Shown: one piece after another, positions 36,241 to 45,022 of the stretch
Layout: each line of letters starts with the position of its first letter
Position numbering within the stretch: the stretch's first letter is position 1
Source of the DNA: Rhodospirillaceae bacterium
GTDB lineage: Bacteria > Pseudomonadota > Alphaproteobacteria > SP197
Assembly (NCBI GenBank): GCA_002722885.1
Contig: PBNE01000019.1
Span: forward strand, 1-46,242
Reading direction: 5' to 3'
Length of the DNA stretch: 46,242 nucleotides
Translations under genes and position numbers: made by a program
Notes under the pieces: model-generated
Databases searched by the model: none
What the model was told of the DNA's origin: nothing
The model's input: the letters and a program-made list of their open reading frames with translations, nothing else

Positions 36241-36939
36241 ATGCTGACCCCGACAGAGATGGAACGATTGACCATCTTCGTCGCCGCCGAGATGGCACGG
36301 CGCCGGAAGGACAAGGGCCTGCAACTCAACCACCCCGAAGCACATGCGTTGATAGCAGATGCATTGCTGGAGGGCGCCCGGGAAGGGCGCACGGTCGCCG
36401 ATCTGATGGGTTGGGGCGCCACGCTGCTGACCACCGATGATGTTCTGCCGGGCGTGCGCCGCCTGTTGCCCATCGTCCAGGTCGAAGGTCTGTTTCCGGA
36501 CGGTGCAAAGCTGATCACGGTGCATGATCCGATACGGCCCGGGACTCAACCGGTCGATGACAGTCACGACGCCCGCGCCGGTGAGGTCATCACGCCCGAT
36601 GAGGCGATTGAGCTCAACTGTGGCCGCGAGACCACCACGCTTTCGGTGCTCAACTCCGGGGACCGGCCGGTTCAGATCGGCAGTCACCATCATTTCTTTG
36701 AAATCAATGCGGCCCTGGAGTTTGACCGCGCCGCGGCCTTTGGCAAGCGGCTGGATGTACCCGCCGGCTCATCCCGTCGTTTCGAACCGGGGGAGAGTTG
36801 CGAGGTCTCGCTGATTCCGATCGGCGGTGCAGGCGAAGTCTCGGGCTTCCAGGGCCTCACCGAGGGTTCGGTTCACGATCCCGACGTTCGGGAACGGGCT
36901 CTGAAACGCGCCCGCGAACGCGGCTTTCGGGGGGCATGA
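36241..36939 (+). CDS. ureAB: Urease gamma/beta subunit fusion
   Basis: Residues 1 to about 100 are a urease gamma subunit ([60 protein letters not shown]) and about 125-232 a beta subunit ([50 protein letters not shown]). The fusion is known from several bacteria. I start it at ATG 36241; ATG 36238 directly before is also possible, and the frame to 36028 overlaps the divergent gene. A TATGAT box at 36187-36192 could be its -10 element. It ends one base before the alpha-subunit gene. No ureD, ureE, ureF or ureG occurs in the window. Confidence 0.88.
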   Translation: MLTPTEMERLTIFVAAEMARRRKDKGLQLNHPEAHALIADALLEGAREGRTVADLMGWGATLLTTDDVLPGVRRLLPIVQVEGLFPDGAKLITVHDPIRPGTQPVDDSHDARAGEVITPDEAIELNCGRETTTLSVLNSGDRPVQIGSHHHFFEINAALEFDRAAAFGKRLDVPAGSSRRFEPGESCEVSLIPIGGAGEVSGFQGLTEGSVHDPDVRERALKRARERGFRGA

Positions 36940-36940
36940 T

Positions 36941-38650
36941 ATGGTCGAGATGACCCGCGCGGCCTATGCCGCCACCTTCGGGCCGACCAAGGGCGACCGT
37001 GTCCGCCTGGGCAACACCAGCCTCTTGGCTGAGGTGGAACACGACCACGCCGTTCCGGGCGAGGAACTCACCACGGGCGGCGGCAAGAGCTACCGCGACG
37101 GCATGGGTATGCGCGCGACAACCCGTCACGCCGATGGCGCCCTCGACCTCGTGATTCACAACGTGCTTGTTATCGATCCCGTTCTGGGCATCGTGAAGGG
37201 TGATCTCGGTATCCGCGAAGGCCGCATTGTCGGGATCGGCAAGGCGGGCAACCCTGACGTGATGGATGGCGTCCACCCCGACCTTGTCTGCGGCCCGTCA
37301 ACACTGGTTGCTCACGGCGAAAAGCTGATTGCGACGCCGGGCGGGATTGATGTCCACGTGCATTTCAAGACACCGGATCTGGTCGACCACGCCCTGTCGA
37401 CCGGCCTGACAACCCTGATGGGTGGCGGCCATGGCCCGCTGTTCAGCGTCGATGTCGGCGGGGGCTGGACCGCAGCCAACATGCTGCGTGCCGTCGAAGG
37501 CATGCCCATTAACTTCGGATTTCTGGGCCGTGGCAGCACACATGACCCCGAGAGCATCCGGGAGCATCTGGCCTCGGGTATCATGGGCGTGAAGATTCAC
37601 GAGGACTACAGTGCCTCGCCGGCGGTGATCGACAATTGCCTCAAAGTCGCCGACGAGATGGACTTCCAGGTCCAGATCCACACCGACACGCTCAACGAGG
37701 CCGGCTTCTACGAGACCACGATGGCGGCCATCGGTGGGCGCACGATTCACATGTATCACACAGAAGGTGCCGGCGGCGGCCATGCGCCCGACATCATCCG
37801 CTGCAACGGCGAAGCGAACTGTCTGCCGTCCTCGACCAATCCGACCAATCCGTTCACCGTCAACACCTTCGACGAACACCTCGACATGACGATGACGATC
37901 CATCACCTCCTGCCGGACATACCGGAGGATGTGACCTTTGCCGAAAGCCGCATTCGCGCCCAGACCATCGCCGCTGAAGACATCCTCCATGACCTCGGTG
38001 CGATTTCTATGTTCGGCTCCGACAGCATGGGCATGGGACGTATCAACGAGGTCGTTGCGCGTTGCTGGCAGCTCGCCAGCAAGATGAAGGACCAGCGTGG
38101 TCCGCTGGAGAGCGAGAGCATTGACGGTGCCGACAACGAACGCATCAAGCGCTACCTCGCCAAGTACACGATCAACGCAGCGCGCGTGTTCGGCATCGAC
38201 CACGAGGTTGGCAGCCTGGAGCCCGGCAAGGTGGCCGACATCGTGCTCTGGAAGCCGGCCTTCTTCGGCCTGAAACCACAGACCGTGCTGAAGGGCGGTT
38301 TCACCGCCTGGGCTGCTCTGGGAGATGGTGCGGCCAGCATCGGTGCAGCCGATCCCGTCCGCGAACGGGCGGCGTTTGGCGCCATGGGGGCCACGCCGGC
38401 CGCCATCTCCACCACCTTCGTCCATGGCAGTGCTGTCGACGCCGGGCTCGGCGACCGTCTCGGACTCGCCAAGCCGCTCACGGCCATCGGATCCACGCGC
38501 AGCCTCACCAAGGCCGATATGCTGCACAACACCGCGCTGCCGGAAATTCAGGTGAATCCCGAGAGTTTCGATGTATTCATTGACGGAGACAAGGCGTGGT
38601 GCGAACCCATCGACAAGGTTGCTCTGGGCCAGCTTTATCTTCTTCGTTAG
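36941..38650 (+). CDS. ureC: Urease alpha subunit, divergent (flap Cys replaced by Ile)
   Basis: The 569-residue protein keeps the nickel site: His139 and His141 (DVHVHF), the carbamylated Lys218 and His220 (GVKIHEDY), His in QIHTDT and [12 protein letters not shown], and Asp361 (FGSDSMGMG). The flap sequence reads TIHHLLPD: Ile320 stands where Klebsiella urease has Cys319, while the adjacent His321 and the Arg of ESRIRAQ are kept. Other normally invariant segments also differ, such as [15 protein letters not shown] after the second strand. It closely follows the fused gamma-beta gene (1 base). Orphan fused ureases without accessory genes are known in some actinobacteria. Whether this one hydrolyses urea, or a related amide, cannot be told from sequence. 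Confidence 0.88.
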   Translation: MVEMTRAAYAATFGPTKGDRVRLGNTSLLAEVEHDHAVPGEELTTGGGKSYRDGMGMRATTRHADGALDLVIHNVLVIDPVLGIVKGDLGIREGRIVGIGKAGNPDVMDGVHPDLVCGPSTLVAHGEKLIATPGGIDVHVHFKTPDLVDHALSTGLTTLMGGGHGPLFSVDVGGGWTAANMLRAVEGMPINFGFLGRGSTHDPESIREHLASGIMGVKIHEDYSASPAVIDNCLKVADEMDFQVQIHTDTLNEAGFYETTMAAIGGRTIHMYHTEGAGGGHAPDIIRCNGEANCLPSSTNPTNPFTVNTFDEHLDMTMTIHHLLPDIPEDVTFAESRIRAQTIAAEDILHDLGAISMFGSDSMGMGRINEVVARCWQLASKMKDQRGPLESESIDGADNERIKRYLAKYTINAARVFGIDHEVGSLEPGKVADIVLWKPAFFGLKPQTVLKGGFTAWAALGDGAASIGAADPVRERAAFGAMGATPAAISTTFVHGSAVDAGLGDRLGLAKPLTAIGSTRSLTKADMLHNTALPEIQVNPESFDVFIDGDKAWCEPIDKVALGQLYLLR

Positions 38651-38780
38651 CTGAGATTGCTCATTTGTAAAGGGTCCGTGAACTGCCACGAAATCGTTTT
38701 GTTCCGGGAAAAAATCGCTAAACTTTTACCCAGATGTCCGCACGCAGGCGGGCCGAACCACAGACGGGAGACTAGTTGAT

Positions 38781-40370
38781 ATGAGCAAACAACAACTCGA
38801 TTGGATGATCGATCAGGTTAAGGCTGGCCGGATGAACCGACGTGAATTTATGGGCCGTGCTAGTGCGCTCGGTGTTGCAACAACAGCGATAGGCGGACTT
38901 TTGACCAATGCTGGTGTGGCACAGGAACCGGTAAAAGGCGGCGAGGTCACGGTTGGCAGTGAATATTCGGGCGCTGAGGAAACCTTCGATCCGACGAAGA
39001 TGACTAATTCCAGCGATATTCAACGCGCGTATCAGGTTTATAACCGGCTCACTAATCTAGACCGCGACATGAATGTCGTGCCTAATCTCGCCACGGAATG
39101 GGAAGGCACAAACGGTGCTAGTGAATGGACATTTAAACTGCGTGAAGGCGTCGAATTTCATGACGGAAAACCTTTCACGGTCGATGATGTGATTTATTCT
39201 ATTAATGAGCACATCAAAGAAGGTTCAGAATCGCCGTCAAAGCCTGTCCTGCAGCCAATTGTTGAGATGAAGGCAGATGGACCGCACGTACTCAAAATAA
39301 CTCTTGATTCGGGTAATGCGGATTTTCCAACGATTCTGGCTCACGATTACCATACGTCGATCGTCGCTGAAGGTTGGAAAGATGGCGATCCAGTTAACGG
39401 CACCGGCCCCTACAAGGTGACAGACTTCAATCCGGGTCGCGAATCAGTGACCGAGAAGTTCGACAACTACTGGAAAACGGGTGTTGGCCACGTCAACACG
39501 TTCATCACGCGTGGTATCCCGGACAACGCCGCACGCGCGAGTGCGCTCCGTACCGGCGACATTGATATTGACATCAATGTTGAACCGCGTGTCGCAGGTC
39601 TTCTCGACCAGGATCCCAATGCCAACGTAATTTCTACTCCGTCGGGTTCTTGGTTTGCATGGATCATGGCTGTCGATCGTGCTCCGACAAACGATCTTAA
39701 TCTGCGCCTTGCTATGAAGCACAGTGTTGACCGTCAGTACTTGGTTGATAACGTGCTGCAAGGACATGGCATTGTGGGCAACGATTTCCCAGTCAATCCT
39801 GGTTTGCCTACCTATAGCTGGGATATACCGCAGCATGACTACGACCCTGATAAGGCGAAGTGGCACTGGGACAAGACGGGCCTGAGCTCTGTTGAGATCG
39901 CGGTTTCAAACGCTGCCAACCCTAACGCCATCGATTGCAGCATGATTCTGCAGGAACAGGCGCGCGAAGCGGGCATTAATATTGATATCAATCGTGTGCC
40001 GGATGACGGTTATTGGAGCCACACATGGATGCAGGTTCCGTTCTGCGCGACAGGATGGAACTCACGGCCAACAGCTGACCTGATCCTCACCATCGCGCAT
40101 CAATGCGGAGGATCCTGGAACGAGACTTTCTGGTGCAACGAGCGCTTCGATGAGTTGCTTGTAATGGGGCGCCTGGAAACCGATCCGGACAAGCGTCTGG
40201 AAATTTACCACGAAGCTTGCACGCTTCTTCATGATGATGGCGGTCTATTCCAGCCGTTCTTCACCAACTACATTGAAGCAACGTCAGCGCGTGTTCAGGA
40301 TTACCATGGGAGCTCTGCATTCGCAGGCGGTGCAGGTTGGCCTTATGAGGAGATCTGGGTCGACGATTGA
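38781..40370 (+). CDS. Peptide/opine-type (family 5) ABC solute-binding protein with Tat signal
   Basis: The 529-residue protein has a twin-arginine signal (NRREFMGRASALGVATTAIG) and a DppA/OppA-type fold: EYSGAEETFDPTKMT, WTFKLREGVEFHDGKPFTVDDV, NGTGPYKV, DNYWKTG, LAMKHSVDRQYLVDNV and DPDKAKWHW. Such proteins deliver peptides, opines or glycosides to importers. No permease or ATPase of its class is nearby, so it is an orphan in this window. Its base composition stands out: third positions use A and T far more than the neighbouring high-GC genes. A GGAG-like site precedes ATG 38781. It is followed by a strong terminator. Confidence 0.88.
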   Translation: MSKQQLDWMIDQVKAGRMNRREFMGRASALGVATTAIGGLLTNAGVAQEPVKGGEVTVGSEYSGAEETFDPTKMTNSSDIQRAYQVYNRLTNLDRDMNVVPNLATEWEGTNGASEWTFKLREGVEFHDGKPFTVDDVIYSINEHIKEGSESPSKPVLQPIVEMKADGPHVLKITLDSGNADFPTILAHDYHTSIVAEGWKDGDPVNGTGPYKVTDFNPGRESVTEKFDNYWKTGVGHVNTFITRGIPDNAARASALRTGDIDIDINVEPRVAGLLDQDPNANVISTPSGSWFAWIMAVDRAPTNDLNLRLAMKHSVDRQYLVDNVLQGHGIVGNDFPVNPGLPTYSWDIPQHDYDPDKAKWHWDKTGLSSVEIAVSNAANPNAIDCSMILQEQAREAGINIDINRVPDDGYWSHTWMQVPFCATGWNSRPTADLILTIAHQCGGSWNETFWCNERFDELLVMGRLETDPDKRLEIYHEACTLLHDDGGLFQPFFTNYIEATSARVQDYHGSSAFAGGAGWPYEEIWVDD

Positions 40371-40401
40371 CAGGCGTAAACCAGACGCCCTGTTCAGGAT
40401 T

Positions 40402-40435
40402 GACGCCGGCGGAGTTCTCCGCCGGCGTCTTTCTT
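40402..40435 (+). terminator. Rho-independent terminator after the peptide-type binding-protein gene
   Basis: GACGCCGGCGGAG (40402-40414) pairs perfectly over 13 bases with CTCCGCCGGCGTC (40417-40429); only TT separates the arms, so the top few pairs open to form the loop. A T-rich tract (TCTTTCTTT) follows. It lies 32 bases after the stop at 40370, and explains why nothing downstream is co-transcribed. Confidence 0.9.
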
Positions 40436-40439
40436 TGGA

Positions 40440-40937
40440 GCGACCGAAGTTGGCGATCTCGTTCTGAGCCCGTGCTTGCCACGCAGCCGTGGGTTTCAGG
40501 TGATGCCGGCCTTTGACGACAGGCTGGTGGCGCTCGTGCCCGCAAGCAGTGCGATGGCGGCGCGTGACTTCCTGGAGACGGCTGACTTCTCCGAACATCC
40601 CTATGTGACCTATTCCACCGTGCTCGAAGGCGGGCTGGATCATTAGTTGCTGTTTCGCGACGGGCAGGCCATGCCGACCTCCTACATACGGACGGCATCG
40701 ATGGATGCGATGGCGGCTCTAGTCGCCGTTGGCGCAGGTCTGGCTATGGTGACCGGTTGGGCGGCCCGACCAGTGTGTGAACGCAACGCTGCGCTGGTGT
40801 CTCGCCCTCTCACTGCAGAAGGGCTGGGTTGCCGTTGGGGCGTGGTTCTGGCGACAGATGTTCCGCCCGATCATGCGACGGCGTTCGTGGGCCGCAACCT
40901 GGCGTCATGGCTTAGCAGAAGGTTCTCCAGTTCATAA
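40440..40937 (+). pseudogene. LysR-family regulator remnant (MetR-like effector domain, in-frame TAG)
   Basis: From about 40440 the frame reads ATEVGDLVLSPC, then AFDDRLVALVPASSAMAARD, SEHPYVTYSTVLEGGLDH, a TAG at 40644-40646, and continues in the same frame with LLFRDGQAMPTSYIRTASMD, VAVGAGLAMVTGWAARPV and AEGLGCRWGVVLATDV. This is the effector-binding domain of a MetR-like LysR regulator. The helix-turn-helix half is missing; the remnant begins directly after the preceding terminator. The TAG most simply derives from TGG (Trp) by one transition. With both a 5' deletion and a nonsense codon it cannot regulate. Confidence 0.75.
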
Positions 40938-41031
40938 GTATGCTGAATGAACTTGTCCGGAACCATCGATTGGCCTGGTCGACGTTTGTCCAGCATGATG
41001 GGTGCTGAGGGCGACAAGAAGGGCTGGAGTG

Positions 41032-42573
41032 ATGGCCAGACGTGCGAACAGACAGGCGGCCGGAAAACGGCGCAGTCAGGGGGCGGGACGCAAGGTGCCG
41101 CAGTTACCCTGGACCGTGGTTCGCAACCGCCTGCCTCCAATCGAGATTGCTGGCGCCGATGAGGTCGAAGCCGTTCATGACGCGTCCCTGCGTGTTCTTG
41201 AAGACATTGGGATCAACATCCTGCTACCGGAGGCCCGCGACATCCTGAAGGACGCCGGTGTTGCGGTGACCGATGGGGAGGAACGTGTCCGGTTCGACCG
41301 TGGTTTCATCGAGGAAGCCGTCGACAAGGCCCCGTCGGAATGGACCCTGCATGCGCGCAACCCCGAACGCAGCCGTGTCTTCGGTGGCAATCACATCAAC
41401 TTTCTGCCGGTGGCCGGCAATCCCAACATTTCAGACATCGAAGGCGGGCGCCGCTCGGGCAATCTGAAGGACTACCGCGACCTGCTGCGTCTGGCGCAGG
41501 TGATCAATGCCGTTCACGGCTGCACGCCGATGCTGGAGCCGATCGATGTCGAGCCCAACATCCGTTATCTCGATATCGTCGGCGAGCAGCTGCTGATCAC
41601 CGACAAGATTGCCTTCGGCTACTCGCTCGGCCGCCGGAAAATCCTGGATGCGATTGAGATGGTTCGTATCGCGCGGGGTATTGACGATGAGACCCTGCTG
41701 CGCGAGCCGAGCCTGTGGACGGTGGTGAACTGCAACTCACCGCTTCAGCTCGATATCCCGATGCTTCTGGGCATGATTGAGATGTCGCGCCGCAATCAGG
41801 TGGTGGTGGTCACGCCGTTCACGCTGGCCGGTGCGATGGCTCCGGTCTCTATCGCCGGCGCTCTGACCCAGCAGAACGCCGAGGCTCTGGCCGGCATTGC
41901 GCTCTGTCAGACGGTCAACTCCGGCACGCCGGTGGTTTATGGCGGGTTCACAAGCAATGTCGACATGAAGTCGGGCGCGCCGGCCTTCGGTACACCTGAG
42001 TATGTGAAGGCGGTGTTGCTGGGCGGTCAGATGGCGCGGCGCTACAGCTTGCCGTACCGCTCGTCGAACGTGAACGCGTCGAACTGGCCCGACGCCCAGT
42101 CGACCTATGAAGGGGCAATGTCGCTGTGGGCGACTGTGATGGGGCACACCAACATGATTATGCACAGCTTTGGCTGGCTTGAAGGAGGCCTGCGCGGGTC
42201 GTTCGAAAAGATCGTGATCGACCTTGAAATGGTGCAGACTCTGATGAAGTCCCTCGAACCCGTGGACTTTTCGGAGCCCGAGCTGGGCATTGAGGCGATG
42301 CGCGATGTCGGTCCCGGTGGCCACTTTTTCGGCACGCAACATACCCTGGACCGATACGAGACCGCCTTCTACGAGCCGATTCTGTCGGACTGGCGAAACT
42401 GGGAGACCTGGCAGCAGGATGGCGCCGTGGATGCGACGCAGCGCGCTCACAATGTCTACAAGCAACTTCTCGCCGAATATGAGGCGCCTGCCATGGACCC
42501 GGCGATCCACGAGGAACTGACCGGCTTTATCGCCCGCAGGAAGGCTGAAGGCGGCGCCACGGCCGACGACTGA
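41032..42573 (+). CDS. Second MttB-family methyltransferase, non-pyrrolysine type
   Basis: The 513-residue protein is a distant paralogue of the one at 3576. It has a basic N-terminus (MARRANRQAAGKRRSQ), the barrel entry EAVHDASLRVLEDIGINIL, NFLPVAGNPNISDIEGGRR, VVTPFTLAGAMAPVSIAGAL in the core and the C-terminal GPGGHFFGTQHTLDRYE, parallel to GGPGHYLGAGQTL of the first copy. No in-frame amber codon is present. I chose ATG 41032 over the frame start at 41002, because the basic leader of this family begins there. The truncated DAO gene is convergent and overlaps its 3' end. Low similarity between the copies suggests different methylated amines. Confidence 0.87.
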   Translation: MARRANRQAAGKRRSQGAGRKVPQLPWTVVRNRLPPIEIAGADEVEAVHDASLRVLEDIGINILLPEARDILKDAGVAVTDGEERVRFDRGFIEEAVDKAPSEWTLHARNPERSRVFGGNHINFLPVAGNPNISDIEGGRRSGNLKDYRDLLRLAQVINAVHGCTPMLEPIDVEPNIRYLDIVGEQLLITDKIAFGYSLGRRKILDAIEMVRIARGIDDETLLREPSLWTVVNCNSPLQLDIPMLLGMIEMSRRNQVVVVTPFTLAGAMAPVSIAGALTQQNAEALAGIALCQTVNSGTPVVYGGFTSNVDMKSGAPAFGTPEYVKAVLLGGQMARRYSLPYRSSNVNASNWPDAQSTYEGAMSLWATVMGHTNMIMHSFGWLEGGLRGSFEKIVIDLEMVQTLMKSLEPVDFSEPELGIEAMRDVGPGGHFFGTQHTLDRYETAFYEPILSDWRNWETWQQDGAVDATQRAHNVYKQLLAEYEAPAMDPAIHEELTGFIARRKAEGGATADD

Positions 42574-43406
42574 TGGCGTCGTTCTATCTGACGGACGGAC
42601 CGCTCAGCTCTCTGGGGAAACATCACGAGGTTGCGGCCACCTTGCGTGGAGATCGGGATGATCGATTTGCGCAGGTTGGGCCATAGTCTGTCGCTGTAGG
42701 CATTGGTGCAGATCACGATGTGCTCAGTGTCGACCGATCCTCCCTTCGTCACCACCTGCCAGCCGCCACCCTTTTGGTGGAGCGCATCGACGCGGCTGTG
42801 ACCGTGGATCGTTGCTCCTTGAGTGATCGCCGCACGTGCCAGACCACGGGCATAGGAGAGGGGCTGTAGGTGGCCGCCACGGGGATCGTGCTTGGCGAAG
42901 TGGTAGAAGTCCGTGCCGATGAATTCTTGCAGTCCGGCGCGATCGTATCGCTCGACGGCCAGGCCCAGTTCGCCCCACTCGCGAATCCAGCCATCGAGGA
43001 AAGCCTTGCCCAACGGATCGAACCCCGCGTGCACAAAGCCGGGACGTTCCACGTCACAGTCGATGCCGTGGCGTGAGATTACATCGAAGGCCGCATCGCA
43101 GGCTTTGTTCAGCATGTCGAGAACAGCCGGCCCCCTGTTGCGTCCGTACTTGGCCGTGATCTCCGACGGCAGCATGCGCCAGCCCGGATTGACCTGGCCA
43201 CCATTGCGGCCCGAGGCACACCAGCCCGGTTCACCGGCTTCCAAAACGATGACGGACTTGCCTGCTTCCGCCAGGTGAAGCGCTGTGGAAAGGCCGGTGA
43301 ATCCGCCACCGATGACCACCACATCGGCGGCGTTCCGGCCTTTCAGAGGTGGGGCGCCGACGGCAGGTGCGGCGCTTGCAGCCCATAAGCTGTCGGGCAA
43401 GATCAT
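42456..43406 (-). pseudogene. FAD-dependent DAO-type oxidoreductase, C-terminal third missing
   Basis: From ATG 43406 the protein has ADVVVIGGGFTGLSTALHLA, GWCASGRNGGQVNPGWR and DPRGGHLQPLSYARGLARAA, then HIVICTNAYSDRLWPNLRKS, as in gamma-glutamylputrescine-oxidase-like or other amine-oxidising DAO proteins. After IIPISTQ (about 42645) homology stops, whereas the family needs about 130 more residues to close the flavin site and the substrate domain. The remaining ~60 codons run antisense through the end of the MttB gene and are not family-like. So a deletion joined the truncated gene to its neighbour's 3' end. Probably inactive. Confidence 0.7.
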
Positions 43407-43486
43407 TTGGATTTGCAAAGGTCTCTTGCCAGTTTAGTCCGGGCACGCAACATTGGGTCAAGAAAGAACGTTTCGTAGAGGCTCCC

Positions 43487-45016
43487 ATAACCAAACAGCC
43501 GAATATCCTTTACCTGATGATGGACCAGATGGCGCCGCAGGTGCTCAAGCCCTATGGCGGCCAGGTCTGCCGTACGCCAAACATCGAGCGGTTGGCGGGA
43601 GAGGGCGTGGTTTTCGAGAACGCCTACTGCAACTACCCGATCTGCGCTCCGGCGCGCTTCAGCTTCATGTCGGGCAAGATGCCCAGCAAGGTCGGCGCCT
43701 ACGACAATGCCAATGAGTTCCCCTCGGAGGTTCCGACTTTCGCGCATTATCTGCGTTCGATGGGCTATCACACCTGCCTGTCCGGCAAGATGCATTTCGT
43801 TGGTGCCGACCAGCTTCACGGTTTTGAGGATCGCGTCACGACCGACGTCTATCCTTCGGACTTCTCGTGGACGACGGACTGGTCGCTGGGGCCGACCTAC
43901 TGGGAGCCCTGGTATCACTCTATGCGCGCGGTGCTGGATGCGGGCCCTTGGCGGCGCAGTGTGAATGTGAACTACGACGAAGAGGTCACGGTGGCTGCTT
44001 GCCGCTGGCTGCATGACCATGCCGACCGAGGCGACGGCAAGTCGTTTTTTCTCGCGACCAGCTTTATCTCGCCGCACGATCCATACCTCGCGCCACCCAG
44101 CCATTGGGACATCTACAGCGACGACGAGATCGATGAACCCAGGGTCGGCGACATTCCGCTAGACGAACGCGATGCCCACAGCTGGCGGCTCTACTACACG
44201 ACCGGCCGTCACATGGACGAGATCAGTCCGGCCGACATTCGCCGGGCGCGACGTGCCTACTACGCCGTCATGAGCTGGCTCGACGACCGGATCGGACGTG
44301 TGCTTGATACGCTGGAGACCATCGGAGAGAAGGACAACACGATCATCGTGCTGTCGGCCGACCATGGCGACATGCTGGGTGAACGTGGCATGTGGTTCAA
44401 AATGAGTTTCCACGAATGGTCAGTGCGTGTGCCCATGATCGTGCACGCGCCCGGCATGTATCAGCCGCGCCGCATCAAGGAGAACGTCTCACTCCTCGAT
44501 CTTTTCCCGACATTCCTGGAGTGGGCCGGCGATGGCGAGATGCCCGAACTGGTGAGCGAGATTGACGGTGCGAGCATGACTGGCCTCACCGCCGGCAGTA
44601 CGGACGGTTGGCCGGATGTGGTTTACAGCGAGTACTGCGCGGAGGGCGCACAGGCACCCCTGTTGATGGTGCGGCGAGGACGTTGGAAGTACCTCTACGG
44701 CGAGGGCGATCCGCCGGTTCTGTATGACCTCGAGGCCGATCCGGACGAGCTGACCAATCTGGCGGGATTGGAGTCCGTCAGGGAGATCGAGGCGGACCTC
44801 CATGCCGAGGTTTTCCGGCAATGGGATCCGCCTGCTTTCAAGGACGCTGTGATCGAAAGCCAGAAGCGCCGGCATTTCCTGCACAAGGCGCTTGCGACGG
44901 GCAAGCGCGTGCCCTGGGATTGGAGCCCGAGGCGGGATTCGTCACGCGAGTACATCCGCGATGTGGGTGACGCTCAGGGCATGCTCTCCACAGAGTGGAG
45001 CGATCAGAAGAGGTGA
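43487..45016 (+). CDS. betC: Choline-sulfatase, apparently with an ATA start codon
   Basis: The sequence is close to BetC, which hydrolyses choline-O-sulfate to choline and sulfate: NILYLMMDQMAPQVL, the formylglycine motif CAPAR (Cys53), YDNANEFPSEVPTFAHYLRS, HTCLSGKMHFVGADQLHGFE, SADHGDMLGERGMWFKMSF and the BetC-type tail SSREYIRD. Homology begins at TKQPNILYL, directly after an ATA codon at 43487-43489 with GAGG 7 bases before it. No ATG lies in frame upstream; the first in-frame ATG is at 43517, within the first beta strand. ATG to ATA is one G-to-A change. If real it would cripple initiation; otherwise a sequencing error. The Cys-type sulfatase needs an FGE activator, not seen here. Confidence 0.8.
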   Translation: MTKQPNILYLMMDQMAPQVLKPYGGQVCRTPNIERLAGEGVVFENAYCNYPICAPARFSFMSGKMPSKVGAYDNANEFPSEVPTFAHYLRSMGYHTCLSGKMHFVGADQLHGFEDRVTTDVYPSDFSWTTDWSLGPTYWEPWYHSMRAVLDAGPWRRSVNVNYDEEVTVAACRWLHDHADRGDGKSFFLATSFISPHDPYLAPPSHWDIYSDDEIDEPRVGDIPLDERDAHSWRLYYTTGRHMDEISPADIRRARRAYYAVMSWLDDRIGRVLDTLETIGEKDNTIIVLSADHGDMLGERGMWFKMSFHEWSVRVPMIVHAPGMYQPRRIKENVSLLDLFPTFLEWAGDGEMPELVSEIDGASMTGLTAGSTDGWPDVVYSEYCAEGAQAPLLMVRRGRWKYLYGEGDPPVLYDLEADPDELTNLAGLESVREIEADLHAEVFRQWDPPAFKDAVIESQKRRHFLHKALATGKRVPWDWSPRRDSSREYIRDVGDAQGMLSTEWSDQKR

Positions 45017-45022
45017 GGTTCC

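Noticed and set aside
37298..38689. A 463-codon minus-strand frame opposite ureC
   Set aside because: Shadow of the urease alpha gene; no family motifs and no ribosome site.
38690..38720. A sigma-70 promoter before the peptide-type binding protein (TTGTTC ... TAAACT)
   Set aside because: The spacer is about 14 bases and neither box is close to consensus; too weak to list as a feature.
40644..40646. In-frame TAG as a pyrrolysine codon, prompted by MttB-family genes in the window
   Set aside because: It lies in a headless LysR remnant, not in a methyltransferase; both MttB genes have no amber codon, and no pylTSBCD genes are seen.
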